Program-made: the position numbers and the translations under genes
The notes under the pieces: model-generated
Seen by the model: only the letters and a program-made list of their open reading frames with translations
The model's database searches: none
Told to the model about the DNA's origin: nothing
NCBI RefSeq assembly: GCF_015207005.2
Contig: NZ_JADEXS020000001.1
Span: forward strand, 806,001-870,000
Source of the DNA: Desmonostoc muscorum LEGE 12446
Lineage (GTDB): Bacteria > Cyanobacteriota > Cyanobacteriia > Cyanobacteriales > Nostocaceae
DNA: 64,000 nucleotides
Reading direction: 5' to 3'
Shown here: piece after piece, positions 1 to 9,231 of the stretch
Layout of the letters: the number at the start of each line of letters is the position of its first letter
Position numbering within the stretch: position 1 is the first letter of the stretch

Positions 1-1
1 G

Positions 2-730
2 CTGCATTCTGAAATCTTCCCCACCCTCAGCCGTCGCTATCGCATTTCTCCCCCACAGTCTGAAGAATCAACTAAATCTGTGGCTGTGACAGTCTCTACC
101 ATGCCGCAGTTAGCAGCAGAATTAGAGGAAATGGCTGGCTTTGGTGTTGAGGATGACGAGATTGACAACCTTGACTCTGGGACTTTCCGCTCATTACAAG
201 ATGACTTGATACCAGAAGATTCTTTCCTCAGTTTAGGTGTGGTGTCTTGGGAAATGTTGGAGTATCTACGAAAAGGCGTCAACTACCATAAGGCTGGCGA
301 AATCAAACCAGTGGGTGACGGTTTGCCGGTGATTTTAATTCAAACTTCCCGGCCTAAGGCTAAAACTGTAATTGAAAGGATTGAAGCAGCAGGGGGACTC
401 AAAGCAATTTGCTTTAATCCAGGCGCTGACCCCTTTGATGGCGATCGCTATGACCTCGGTTTATTGCAAACTCAAAATGGCGAATTGTTCCTCTTTGGTG
501 AATTTTTAGATGAAGATCCAATTCATGTAGAAGCCCGGAAAAAATGGAATCAGCGGTGTAAAAATACTAAAGGCTACTGTGGTTTAATCATTGCCAAAGG
601 ACTCACCGGAGCTTCGCGCGGTAATCCCCAGTTACGAGATATGATGGCTTTGTTTGAAGGGCGATCGCTCTCACCTAAAGATTTAGGCATTGGTACTCTC
701 CAACTCATGCCCCAACTTAAATTTGAATAG
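2..730 (+). CDS. Conserved hypothetical protein, 5' end outside window
   Basis: The reading frame is open from base 2 to the stop at 730, so the gene begins left of the window; a GTG at 80 is only an internal candidate start. The visible part is about 242 residues. It has an acidic linker (Asp/Glu-rich stretch near DDEIDNLDSG) and then a compact alpha/beta-looking C-terminal half with alternating hydrophobic strands (PVILIQTS, GELFLFGEF, GYCGLIIAKG). I see no signal peptide, membrane segment or catalytic motif that I can name. It looks like a cyanobacterial conserved protein of unknown function. Coding status is well supported by length, codon use and HIP1 sites inside the frame; function is not assigned. 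Confidence 0.75.
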   Translation: MHSEIFPTLSRRYRISPPQSEESTKSVAVTVSTMPQLAAELEEMAGFGVEDDEIDNLDSGTFRSLQDDLIPEDSFLSLGVVSWEMLEYLRKGVNYHKAGEIKPVGDGLPVILIQTSRPKAKTVIERIEAAGGLKAICFNPGADPFDGDRYDLGLLQTQNGELFLFGEFLDEDPIHVEARKKWNQRCKNTKGYCGLIIAKGLTGASRGNPQLRDMMALFEGRSLSPKDLGIGTLQLMPQLKFE

Positions 731-2633
731 TTGCACTCATAGCCCTAATCCTCAATGTCAGATTGCGGCTATGAGAAATTACACCAGAATTGGTGAATTC
801 AGGAGCGGAGCCGGAAACGCTCCCCGGCTTGGCGTCAGAATGGGCTACGCCATGCTGCGCTAACAGAATTAGAATAGGCTCTGTGCCTCCCTTTGAGGCC
901 TAGATGCTCTACTTGACGCTGCTTGAAATCTGCTGTAAGTCTAGCTCTATAAAACTTACACAGATATTAACTGCAACTCTATTTTGCTTTCTCTTCTCTG
1001 TGCCTCTCATACCTCCTGCGTCAGACAAAAAATATTTATGCAAGAGACTCCATGAATTGCAATCACTTGGAGCAATAAAAATTTATTTTCCCTACTCCCC
1101 ACTCCCTATTTTAAAGACGGGTCCAATGGTTAAGGCTTTACCCCTATTCCCCATTCCCCAAACTGAAAGTTACGGTTTAGCAGATTAATTTGTATGATAT
1201 CTACGCCAAAAACCAACTTTACCACCCATTAGAAGTTTACTTTACCTAAATTTCATGAAGTACGTATATTCTCAAATTTTCTAGTATTTTAATTCATAGA
1301 TTACTCGGTATAAAAAATCACTATTTAATCAATATTTTTTATAAGTTGGCTTTTAATTAAACCTAGCTGATGCACTTAAATATCAAAATCTTCTTTTGAA
1401 GAGCTTTCTCGGCTTAGTATCTTGTTGTGTATTAATATTATTAAGCAAAAGCTCAAAAGCATAACTTTTGCTTTGTAAGTTTTTTATAAAGAGTGAAAAA
1501 CAGACTATTTTTTGTCTAAATAAAGATTATTTAAAGTGCGTAGATCATAGCTATAATGAACACACCCAGTAAAAATATTCAAAGGTTCAATCATTATTTA
1601 TTAAGTATAATTACCACTAAATAATGATTGAATGTCAAATATTTTTGAGCAATCATTTCTATTTTAGATATAGATGCGAGCAAAAATTTTACTCTCGAAT
1701 ATGTAACACGATAATTACCTAAAAATAATTTCTATCACCTCCAGATAGATGAAGACAATAAAGAAAAAAATATTTTGTTGTCAAATCAACAAATTATATC
1801 GTTAGAGGGAAGAGAAAAAATATCCAAAAATTCATCGTATCTTTACGGGGAGTTAGTCTAAAACCATGAAATAAAACTAAAATATTATTATAGGCAACAG
1901 CCAAGTAACATCACGTTTTTCGGTGCGTCAATCTGTGTAATATTACAGATAATGTTGTTAAAATTTACCAACAAATCTTGGATATTTACACCCCAGTTTT
2001 TTTGACTACAAGATTAACAGGGGAAGTGAATCAGTTCAATCAAAAAAAGCCAAAAGTTATGGCCGTTCAAGTAACTCTTAGCTGATTGGTTGCAGTAATA
2101 CATGTAAATGGGTGTTTGGTCTAGAGCGATCGCTTATTTACCTACTTTTCAGTAAGTGTTAACTAATTATATATACCAGTCAAACCTGTCCCAGGGTCTG
2201 CATTTAGGCACGATAACGATTCTCAAACTTAATTTTCAGGTCTTATACCAGATGTTCTCTCTAAGAACGTTGGGTAAACTTGCTAAAACAGAAACTCAAA
2301 TGGTTTCCTTGGAAAATAGTTTTGAAAATCTTGGTTTAGTCAACAGTAGGCGTCTCAAATTCGCTCTTGAAAATTTAATTGTCAGGCTTTACTCATGCTG
2401 TTACTGAGGTTATTATTTTCACAAGCAAGTATGTGCTTTTTATGCTGTCACAATGGTAACAAAAAACTACACTTTTTTGATTTTTTTAGAAAATTATGAA
2501 TCCTTTGACAAAACGAACAATCTTAATATTAATGGTATTACTTGTTTCCTGACACAAACTCTGATAATCTTATCGTTTTCCTCTTTACTTAGACCTTTTT
2601 CGATGATGTAAATATACAGCACATAGCATGATA
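731..2633. other. Long AT-rich intergenic region
   Basis: About 1.9 kb without a convincing gene. The first 150 bases hold degenerate repeats of the GGCTACGCC/GCTAACAG type common in Nostocales spacers. From about 1200 to 2080 the DNA is strongly AT-rich with many stops in all frames. A 24 bp-stem inverted repeat at 1571-1646 is the clearest structure. Short open frames at 904-1188 and 2156-2407 have no good ribosome-binding site and no recognisable protein character. The stretch may hold promoters for the downstream genes, but I cannot place any with confidence. Confidence 0.6.
1571..1646. repeat. Large inverted repeat (hairpin) in AT-rich spacer
   Basis: The arms TTCAATCATTATTTA (1586-1600) and TAAATAATGATTGAA (1618-1632) are perfect complements over 15 bp. 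An outer pair AAAAATATT (1571-1579) / AATATTTTT (1638-1646) adds 9 bp. The loop is 17 bases and the bulges are 6 and 5 bases. It could be a bidirectional terminator or the remnant of a small mobile element; no target duplication is evident. Confidence 0.7.
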
Positions 2634-2804
2634 ATGACAAATAAAAAATGGGCCGTAAAACGTATAACTGTCAATCTCGCAACACAGGAAGCGGAAAAAC
2701 TAGAAAAATATTGCCAACAAACAGGTAGACCCGCAACCGATGTCATTCGTGAACTGATTAGAAGTTTGCCTGTGTCTGACGACGGCAAAGATGTAAATAG
2801 GTAA
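2634..2804 (+). CDS. Small ribbon-helix-helix (CopG-like) DNA-binding protein
   Basis: A 56-residue protein starting at ATG 2634. The N-terminal part reads as a basic strand (KRITVNLATQEAEKLEKYC) followed by two helices (QEAEKLEKYCQQTG and PATDVIRELIRSL), the beta-alpha-alpha layout of the MetJ/Arc/CopG superfamily, in which two strands from a dimer enter the DNA major groove. The C-terminal tail is short and charged. It lies about 270 bases upstream of crtQ on the same strand with no partner toxin beside it, so a role as a local transcription regulator is as likely as an antitoxin. Assignment rests on pattern and length; the target is unknown. Confidence 0.7.
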   Translation: MTNKKWAVKRITVNLATQEAEKLEKYCQQTGRPATDVIRELIRSLPVSDDGKDVNR

Positions 2805-3077
2805 GAAGATGCTTTGACCACTTACCAGATAACTGCTTGACCAGTAAAAAATAGCTGTGATACTTTTTTGAGTCCGCTGCAATGGACAAGAGTTTGTTTA
2901 ATCGATACAGGCGCGTTTTTCTCGCGTCTGGTCATTTGCTGGGACTAAAAGGAGTAATCAAAGACGTTTTAGTATTGACATTGCCTAGCCTTAATATGCT
3001 GGAGAGTTGATATTAAGTAGCAAATTCCGACGCCAACCCAGTTACAATCTGTAAAGAAACTGAAAAGGAACGACGGA

Positions 3078-4517
3078 ATGCGTGTTGCAATTGTGGGTGC
3101 GGGACTGGCTGGGCTAGCAACCGCAGTAGATCTAGCTGATGCTGGTTGTGAAGTAGAGATTTTTGAGTCTCGTCCGTTTGTGGGTGGTAAAGTTAGCAGT
3201 TGGGTTGATGGAGATGGCAACCATCTAGAAATGGGGTTGCATGTATTTTTTGGGTGCTACTACCAACTATTTGACTTGATGAAGAAAGTGGGGGTGTTAG
3301 AAAACTTACGCCTCAAACAACATACCCACACTTTTATTAACAAAGGAGGCCGGACTGGTGCTTTAGATTTTCGCTTTATTACAGGTGCGCCTTTTAATGG
3401 CTTAAAAGCATTTTTTACTACTTCTCAATTATCATTGCAGGATAAATTGCAAAATGCGATCGCCTTGGGTACTAGTCCCATAGTTCGCGGCTTAGTGGAC
3501 TTTAACGGGGCGATGAAAACCATCCGCAATTTAGATAAAATCAGCTTTGCTGACTGGTTCCGCAGCCACGGCGGCAGCAATGGTAGCATCAAACGCATGT
3601 GGAACCCCATCGCCTACGCCCTGGGATTTATTGATTGCGAAAACATTTCTGCCCGTTGTATGTTAACAATATTCCAGTTCTTTGCAGCCAGAACTGAAGC
3701 TTCAGTCCTGCGAATGCTGGAAGGTTCTCCCAATGAGTATTTACACAAGCCGATTCTGGAATATTTGGAAGTCAGGGGCACCAAAGTTTACACACGTCGC
3801 CAAGTGCGGGAAATTCAATTTACAGAATCAGACGAACAAACCAGCGTCACTGGTATCATAGTTGCCCAAGGTGACACAGTAGAAACTATTACTGCTGATG
3901 CTTATGTCTTTGCTTGTGATGTTCCAGGTATCCAGCGGATTCTACCCCAAGAATGGCGTAAGTGGTCAGAATTTGACAATATTTATCAACTAGAGGCAGT
4001 GCCAGTGGCAACAGTGCAATTACGCTTCGATGGTTGGGTGACAGAACTCAACGATGCCCAACAGCGTAAACAGCTAAATCAAGCCGCTGGAATAGATAAT
4101 TTACTTTACACAGCCGATGCTGACTTTTCTTGTTTTGCCGATTTGGCGTTGACTAGCCCTGCCGATTATTATCGCCCAGGACAGGGATCATTGTTACAGC
4201 TAGTGCTGACACCGGGAGATCCCTTTATTGCACAAAGTAATGAAGCGATCGCTCAACATGTCCTCAAGCAAGTCCACGAACTATTTCCCTCGTCGCGGGA
4301 GTTAAATATGACTTGGTACAGCGTGGTAAAACTTGCTCAGTCTCTCTATCGAGAAGCACCAGGAATGGATGTGTATCGTCCCAACCAAAAGACACCAGTG
4401 CATAATTTCTTCCTTGCAGGAAGTTACACACAGCAAGACTACATTGACAGCATGGAAGGGGCTACTGTTTCTGGACGGCGTGCAGCAAAAGCGATTTTGG
4501 AGAATTTAAAAAATTGA
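3078..4517 (+). CDS. crtQ: 9,9'-di-cis-zeta-carotene desaturase (CrtQ)
   Basis: 479 residues, the usual length for plant/cyanobacterial zeta-carotene desaturase. It converts di-cis-zeta-carotene to prolycopene, between phytoene desaturase CrtP and the isomerase CrtH, with electrons passing to plastoquinone at the membrane. The N-terminus carries the FAD-binding Rossmann fold ([17 protein letters not shown], residues 3-19) followed by the [13 protein letters not shown] segment typical of the family. The C-terminus has the second flavin motif ([19 protein letters not shown], about residues 444-462). A GGAACGACGGA stretch just before the ATG can serve as the ribosome-binding site. The SRPBCC gene follows 52 bases downstream and may be cotranscribed. 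CrtP and CrtH are not in the window. Confidence 0.95.
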   Translation: MRVAIVGAGLAGLATAVDLADAGCEVEIFESRPFVGGKVSSWVDGDGNHLEMGLHVFFGCYYQLFDLMKKVGVLENLRLKQHTHTFINKGGRTGALDFRFITGAPFNGLKAFFTTSQLSLQDKLQNAIALGTSPIVRGLVDFNGAMKTIRNLDKISFADWFRSHGGSNGSIKRMWNPIAYALGFIDCENISARCMLTIFQFFAARTEASVLRMLEGSPNEYLHKPILEYLEVRGTKVYTRRQVREIQFTESDEQTSVTGIIVAQGDTVETITADAYVFACDVPGIQRILPQEWRKWSEFDNIYQLEAVPVATVQLRFDGWVTELNDAQQRKQLNQAAGIDNLLYTADADFSCFADLALTSPADYYRPGQGSLLQLVLTPGDPFIAQSNEAIAQHVLKQVHELFPSSRELNMTWYSVVKLAQSLYREAPGMDVYRPNQKTPVHNFFLAGSYTQQDYIDSMEGATVSGRRAAKAILENLKN

Positions 4518-4569
4518 CATAGACACCGAATGACTTTTGTCAAAGACTAAGCGCCAAGGAAGAAAAACA

Positions 4570-5013
4570 ATGTCAGATTGGTTAGAACATACTGTACAAA
4601 TAGAAGTAGAAGCTCCCATAGATTTAGTATGGGGTCTCTGGTCTGATTTAGAGCAAATGCCCCGATGGATGAAGTGGATTGATTCAGTCAAGATTCCGCC
4701 AGATAATCCCGATATATCTCTTTGGAAATTGAGTAGTAACGGTCTAGAATTTACTTGGAAATCCCGAATTCTCAAAGTTATTCCCAACCAAATTATTCAA
4801 TGGGAATCCATTGATGGTTTGCCGAATCAGGGAGCGATTCGCTTTTATGATCGCCACGACGGTACTATCGTCAAAATGACCATTTCCTACGCCATCCCCG
4901 GTATTATTGGCAAAATTATGGATAACTTATTTTTGGGGCGGATAGTTGAATCCACAATTCAAGCTGATTTGGAAAGGTTTAAACAATACGCCCTAAGTGT
5001 TAAATCTGGTTAA
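4570..5013 (+). CDS. SRPBCC (START/cyclase-dehydrase-like) family protein
   Basis: 147 residues from ATG 4570, chosen over a TTG at 4537 because AGGAAG lies 10 bases upstream and the protein then begins MSDWLEHTVQIEVEAPIDLV, the normal start of this family. SRPBCC proteins form a helix-grip fold with a deep hydrophobic pocket. Here the characteristic order is present: first strand (VQIEVEAPIDLVWGLWSDLE), the MPRWMKWIDSVKI turn, central strands and a long C-terminal helix (ADLERFKQYAL). In many cyanobacteria a gene of this family sits directly after crtQ, as here, which suggests carotenoid or other lipid handling. That role is inference; no catalytic residues can be named. Confidence 0.85.
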   Translation: MSDWLEHTVQIEVEAPIDLVWGLWSDLEQMPRWMKWIDSVKIPPDNPDISLWKLSSNGLEFTWKSRILKVIPNQIIQWESIDGLPNQGAIRFYDRHDGTIVKMTISYAIPGIIGKIMDNLFLGRIVESTIQADLERFKQYALSVKSG

Positions 5014-5053
5014 GTGCAACTAAGTTTTGCTAATTTTCAATGCAGGGGCGACA

Positions 5054-5293
5054 TTACCAAGTTGGGTCACTAAACAAATTAATCGTTAATTCCTCGCGTG
5101 GTGGTACTGCTGTGATACAAGCGCGTATGTTCTCTCCATCTTCTAATTCCACAGTGCAAGCGTAACAAGACCCCATGAGACAGCCGGTGGGAATAAATAC
5201 TCCAGCCCGGTCTGCTACATCCAAAAGGGCTTCTCCCACTTCGGCGTCTACTGTAACATCATCTGGTAAAAAGCGGACACGAACAATCATCAA
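5054..5293 (-). CDS. Small 2Fe-2S ferredoxin-like protein
   Basis: 79 residues. A ferredoxin-like beta-grasp fold is suggested by the start (IVRVRFLPDDVTVDAEVGEA). Four cysteines at 38, 43, 46 and 59 (TGCLMGSCYACTVE, then IRAC) give the spacing C-x4-C-x2-C-x12-C. The first three match plant-type ferredoxins, but the last Cys is much closer than the usual 29 residues, closer to the spacing in molybdenum-hydroxylase-type 2Fe-2S domains. It is convergent with the SRPBCC gene (41 bases apart). The electron partner is unknown. The start may be either of the two adjacent ATGs (5293 or 5290). Confidence 0.85.
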   Translation of the reverse strand: MMIVRVRFLPDDVTVDAEVGEALLDVADRAGVFIPTGCLMGSCYACTVELEDGENIRACITAVPPREELTINLFSDPTW

Positions 5294-5320
5294 TCTTACA
5301 CATTTAATTTAGTATTGTTC

Positions 5321-5390
5321 TTTGTCATTTGTCATTTGTCATTTGTCTTTCGTTTTTTGACCAATGACTAATGACTAATGACCAATGACA
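5321..5390. repeat. Short tandem 7-mer repeats, two opposed arrays
   Basis: Four near-perfect TTTGTCA units are followed after a short gap by AATGACT/AATGACC units, which are related in inverted orientation. This is a typical Nostocales short tandemly repeated repetitive sequence. It occupies the spacer between the 2Fe-2S gene and cobQ and may form a hairpin in RNA. Confidence 0.8.
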
Positions 5391-5407
5391 TTTCAAAGCA
5401 TTTTAGC

Positions 5408-6886
5408 TTAAGACAAAAACGGAGTTAAGTCTAAATGGTTTTCAACTTCAGTGGCTAGGGAATCCAAAATCTGCTCTCGCTGTTCCCGGTAGTTAGCAAC
5501 ACCAGTGGGCAAAGATTTTAAACCCCGTTGCTGACGAAGGCGATTTAACCAAGCCCGTCGCCAAGGGCCGTTGTCAAAAATGCCGTGGAGATAAGTACCC
5601 CAAACTGATTGACAACTATCCACTAACCCTAAGTTAATATCGTCAAATAGCGCATGGTAGGATTGGCTATCTATTCCTTGCTGTTCAATGCGCGATCGCC
5701 CTTGATGGATCTCAAAGCCATTGACTGGCAAGCCCTGTTGGGGATAATTCGAGCTAACTTGCCGCTGGCGGGCGATTTTTTGTCCTGTAATTACAGTTCT
5801 GATTGGTAAGAGATTTAACCCTTGATATCTGCCAGCTTGTCCTTCTATCCCTTCTGGGTCTGCTATGATTTGTCCAAGCATTTGATACCCACCACAGATG
5901 CCTAAAACCGTTCCACCAGAAGCAGCATAATGTTGGATAGCTTCTGCCATACCGCTTTTTTGCAGTAGGAGCAAATCAGCAATTGTGGTCTTTGTCCCTG
6001 GGATAATTACTGCATCTGGATGTCCTAGATCCTGCTTTGGACTGAGGAATTTTACTGAGACTGTACTTTCTGATTCTAGCGGATCAAAGTCGGTGAAGTT
6101 GGCAATTCTGGGTAAGCGGATAACAGCAATGTTGAGGTCACTGTGGGCTTTGATTGATTGACGTTCTAGGAGGTCTAGGGAATCTTCCGCCGGAAATACT
6201 TCTTGTAAGTAGGGTATAACGCCAACAACGGGAATACCCGTGCGTTCTTCTAACCATTTTATTCCTGGTTCTAAGAGCGATCGCTGTCCTCGGAATTTGT
6301 TAATTACTACACCCTTAATTAAGGCGCGTTCATCCGGTTCCAATAACTCTAGAGTGCCTACTACATGGGCAAAAGCGCCACCACGGTCAATATCAACTAC
6401 TAGTATTGTTGGTGCATTCAAATATTTTGCCACTCGCATGTTAGTTAAATCGCGGTGCTTGAGGTTAATTTCTGCTGGACTACCAGCACCTTCACAAACC
6501 AACAAGTCAAATTCTGTTCCTAAATGCTGTAGCGATTCTTCGATTGTCCGCCAACCCAGTTCAAAATATTGCTCGTAGTAATCTGCGGCACCAACTTTGC
6601 CCACAGGTCTACCTTTGATAATTACTTGGGAAGTCATATCCCCTTGGGGTTTAAGTAAAATTGGGTTCATTTCTACCCAAGGTACAACTCCCGCAGCCCA
6701 AGCTTGTACTGCTTGGGCGTAGCCAATTTCTCCACCACTGGCAGTGACATAAGCATTTAAAGCCATATTTTGACCTTTAAAGGGAGCCACTCGCCAGCCG
6801 CGCCGCGACAAAATTCGACAAATAGCTGTAGTTAAGAGTGATTTCCCTGCGTGGGATGTTGTCCCCACCACCATAATTGATTTCAT
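5408..6886 (-). CDS. cobQ: Cobyric acid synthase (CobQ)
   Basis: 492 residues from ATG 6886; a TTG two codons further upstream is possible. CobQ amidates side chains b, d, e and g of adenosylcobyrinate a,c-diamide with glutamine and ATP in cobalamin synthesis. The N-terminal P-loop-like ATPase begins at once (IMVVGTTSHAGKSLL, residues 4-18), with VCEGAGSPAEINL and the VVDIDRGGAFAHV segment of the dethiobiotin-synthetase-like fold. The C-terminal class I glutamine amidotransferase-like domain shows the nucleophile loop GICGGYQMLG and a histidine in GTYLHGIFDN. Length and motif order are complete. No other cobalamin genes are nearby, as is usual in cyanobacteria. Confidence 0.95.
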   Translation of the reverse strand: MKSIMVVGTTSHAGKSLLTTAICRILSRRGWRVAPFKGQNMALNAYVTASGGEIGYAQAVQAWAAGVVPWVEMNPILLKPQGDMTSQVIIKGRPVGKVGAADYYEQYFELGWRTIEESLQHLGTEFDLLVCEGAGSPAEINLKHRDLTNMRVAKYLNAPTILVVDIDRGGAFAHVVGTLELLEPDERALIKGVVINKFRGQRSLLEPGIKWLEERTGIPVVGVIPYLQEVFPAEDSLDLLERQSIKAHSDLNIAVIRLPRIANFTDFDPLESESTVSVKFLSPKQDLGHPDAVIIPGTKTTIADLLLLQKSGMAEAIQHYAASGGTVLGICGGYQMLGQIIADPEGIEGQAGRYQGLNLLPIRTVITGQKIARQRQVSSNYPQQGLPVNGFEIHQGRSRIEQQGIDSQSYHALFDDINLGLVDSCQSVWGTYLHGIFDNGPWRRAWLNRLRQQRGLKSLPTGVANYREQREQILDSLATEVENHLDLTPFLS

Positions 6887-6924
6887 AGTCAATATTAGAT
6901 TTTTAAGGTATAGGGTGAAATTTT

Positions 6925-6995
6925 AGGGGCACGAGGGAGATGAGGGAGATGGGGAGATGTGGGAATAACCAATGCCCAATGCCCCATGCCCCACC
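6925..6995. repeat. Short purine/pyrimidine tandem repeats
   Basis: GAGGGAGATGAGGGAGATGG-type units are followed by CCAATGCCCAATGCCCCATG-type units, about 70 bases between the kinase stop and cobQ start. The same families recur at 14505-14655, 44335-44480 and 50271-50430. Confidence 0.75.
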
Positions 6996-7037
6996 AGATT
7001 GTAAAGACTTCATGAATGGGTGTCATGTTTCCGTATA

Positions 7038-8948
7038 TTATTGTTCCCTTTGATTCGCTAATCCTAACTCTTTAGTTTTCCGTTCTAAGGGATTACCAAG
7101 AAATAAATTACTATTACTTGATGTTTCTTCTACAGAAAATACCACTCGAAAACCACAAATCCTGAGTCCACCGTCTGACTCATTCCAACTACGGCTGGCG
7201 CTGCGACAAAGTTCTGCACTGAAACTCCAAGAACCACCCCGCAGTACTCGGCGATGCATATCACCGCCGGCTTCCCAAACTGTTGCATCTGAAGGTGCAT
7301 TATTATAATTGTTATGCCACGGGTCGGCGCACCATTCCCAAACTAGCCCGTGCATATCGTACAATCCAAAGGCGTTGGCTACTTCAAAACTGCCTACATT
7401 GGTTGTTTCTTTGCGGAATTTGCTTTTTGGTTCGTCAGCACAGCAAACTAAATCAGTGGTAATGGTTTCGCCAAAGTGAAAGGATGTCGTAGTTCCAGCA
7501 CGACAAGCATATTCCCATTCAGCTTCACTCGGTAAACGATAGTCGCGTCCAGTTTTTTCTGATAGCCTGAGACAAAATTCTACAGCTTCATGCCAAGATA
7601 CATTTTCTACTGGTCTATCTAAACCTTTAAATTTCGATGGATTAGGATTTAGGGTTTGGTTGACTTTGGGTAAAGCTGCTACTACTCTCCACTGTGCTTG
7701 AGTTACAAGAAATTTTCCCATAAAAAATGGTTCTACCGTAACTTTGTGTTGAGGACGTTCGTCAGCGTCTCCTTCAAACTCCGGTGAACCCATCATATAT
7801 GTACCATCAGGAATTGATACCATTTCCAAGGTGACAGACTTACCCAAGTCTTCAGCAAAGAAGTTTGCACTGCGACTGAGGCGGCTAACTTCTCTACCTG
7901 CTGTGTCTACTGTCACTACCTCAAATTCAAAAGTTTCTAAGGGCGGTAATGGGACTATTACCTTTGGCGGCGGTAATACGGGTTGGGGAATGGAAACCAT
8001 TTTTAGCGCAACAGGTTCAAGGTTTAATTTTGTAAACTCCAAATCCTTGATAACTTCTGCTGCTGTTTGATACCTTTCACTCGGTAAATGTTTGAGTAAT
8101 TTATCTAAAATTTTTCCTAATTCGTCGCTGATAGTAATCCCATTTTTTTGTAACCTTTCGCGCCACAACCACTTAGCATTCATGGCATCATAAATAGGAT
8201 CTTTAATCTGTCCAGAAATATCTTGTGAAGGCAAACATTGAGTTAAAAGACGCACGCAAGTTACACCCAAGGCATATAAATCGCTGGCGTGACAAGCAAA
8301 ACCAGCCATTTGTTCAGTCGGCGCATAACCAAGTGTATAAATTACTGTAGCTTGTCTTCCTAAACTCGTTTGTGTTACTTGTTTAGCACCACCAAAATCA
8401 ATTAATACGGGTTTTCCATCAGTTGTACGGCGGATAATATTTTCTGGTTTAATATCCCGATGAATAATGTTACTAGTATGAATGAATTGCAGAACTGGCA
8501 ATAAGTCAGCTAAAAGTTGCCAAATTTGTTCTTCGCCATAGATTTGTTGCTGAACTTCTTGTAAAAGAGTTTTGCCTTGAATAAATTCTTGCACGAGATA
8601 CAAGCTAGTACCTTGTTCAAAATAAGCAAGTAATCTGGGAATTTGGGTATGATTTTCTCCAAGTTCATACAACCGAAAAGCCTCTTCTTTGAAAAATTCG
8701 GCTGCTTTGGTGCGTTGTCCTGTTCCCTGAAATTGGGGGAAAAATTGCTTGATGACGCAAGGTGCATTTAGTCTATCTGCATCTTCTGTAGCATAAGTTC
8801 TGCTAAACCCACCTTCACCTAAGAGTCTCAATACGCGGTAACGGTTTCTGAGAAGTTTGCCAAAGTTTCTTTGTCCGCAACTGACGCAAAATCTATTGCT
8901 ATCAGAGTTGAATGGATTTGAGCAATTGGGATTTTGGCAGATTTGCAT
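7038..8948 (-). CDS. Ser/Thr protein kinase fused to FGE-sulfatase (SUMF1-like) domain
   Basis: 636 residues, three modules. Residues 1-25 form a zinc-ribbon-like knot with Cys 4, 9, 21 and 24. A Hanks-type kinase follows: glycine loop GEGGFS at 44-49, the lysine in CVIKQFF, catalytic loop HRDIKPENII and magnesium loop LIDFGGAK, so the kinase should be active. The C-terminal third (about 375-610) matches the formylglycine-generating-enzyme/sulfatase-modifying fold: MVSIPDGTYMMGSPEFEGD, PVENVSWHEAVEFCLRLS, YRLPSEAEWEYACRAGT, GLYDMHGLVWEWCAD and RVLRGGSW. Such fusions are common in filamentous cyanobacteria. Whether the C-terminal domain is an oxidase or only a binding module is unknown; no sulfatase is nearby. 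The start is ATG and the gene stands alone. Confidence 0.9.
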   Translation of the reverse strand: MQICQNPNCSNPFNSDSNRFCVSCGQRNFGKLLRNRYRVLRLLGEGGFSRTYATEDADRLNAPCVIKQFFPQFQGTGQRTKAAEFFKEEAFRLYELGENHTQIPRLLAYFEQGTSLYLVQEFIQGKTLLQEVQQQIYGEEQIWQLLADLLPVLQFIHTSNIIHRDIKPENIIRRTTDGKPVLIDFGGAKQVTQTSLGRQATVIYTLGYAPTEQMAGFACHASDLYALGVTCVRLLTQCLPSQDISGQIKDPIYDAMNAKWLWRERLQKNGITISDELGKILDKLLKHLPSERYQTAAEVIKDLEFTKLNLEPVALKMVSIPQPVLPPPKVIVPLPPLETFEFEVVTVDTAGREVSRLSRSANFFAEDLGKSVTLEMVSIPDGTYMMGSPEFEGDADERPQHKVTVEPFFMGKFLVTQAQWRVVAALPKVNQTLNPNPSKFKGLDRPVENVSWHEAVEFCLRLSEKTGRDYRLPSEAEWEYACRAGTTTSFHFGETITTDLVCCADEPKSKFRKETTNVGSFEVANAFGLYDMHGLVWEWCADPWHNNYNNAPSDATVWEAGGDMHRRVLRGGSWSFSAELCRSASRSWNESDGGLRICGFRVVFSVEETSSNSNLFLGNPLERKTKELGLANQREQ

Positions 8949-9231
8949 AATGAAGTGAAAATAGCATCTTCTCCAAAGTTAGCCCCAATATCATCTTATT
9001 GAAAACAGTTATGTAGAGAAGCGAACACGGAATTTTTTATATGTGTTTAAAAATATGTGGGGAGTGGGGAATAGGTAGTGGAGAATTGGTTGAATAATTT
9101 GGTGCATTAGGCTAAAACCTTAACGCACCCTACTTATCAATTCTGAATTATTCTTGAATATAGCTGTTGTTAACAGCTAAAAAAGTTCATAAATAACTAA
9201 ATAAATTTTATCATCGATGAAACTCTGATTT

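Noticed and set aside
904..1188. Open frame of 94 codons in the first spacer
   Set aside because: Low-complexity and repeat-derived C-terminus (PYSPLPILK, LFPIPQTE from CCCCTATTCCCCATTCCCC repeats), no ribosome-binding site, no family character.
2156..2407. Open frame of 83 codons
   Set aside because: GTG start without a ribosome-binding site, composition like non-coding AT-rich DNA, no recognisable fold.
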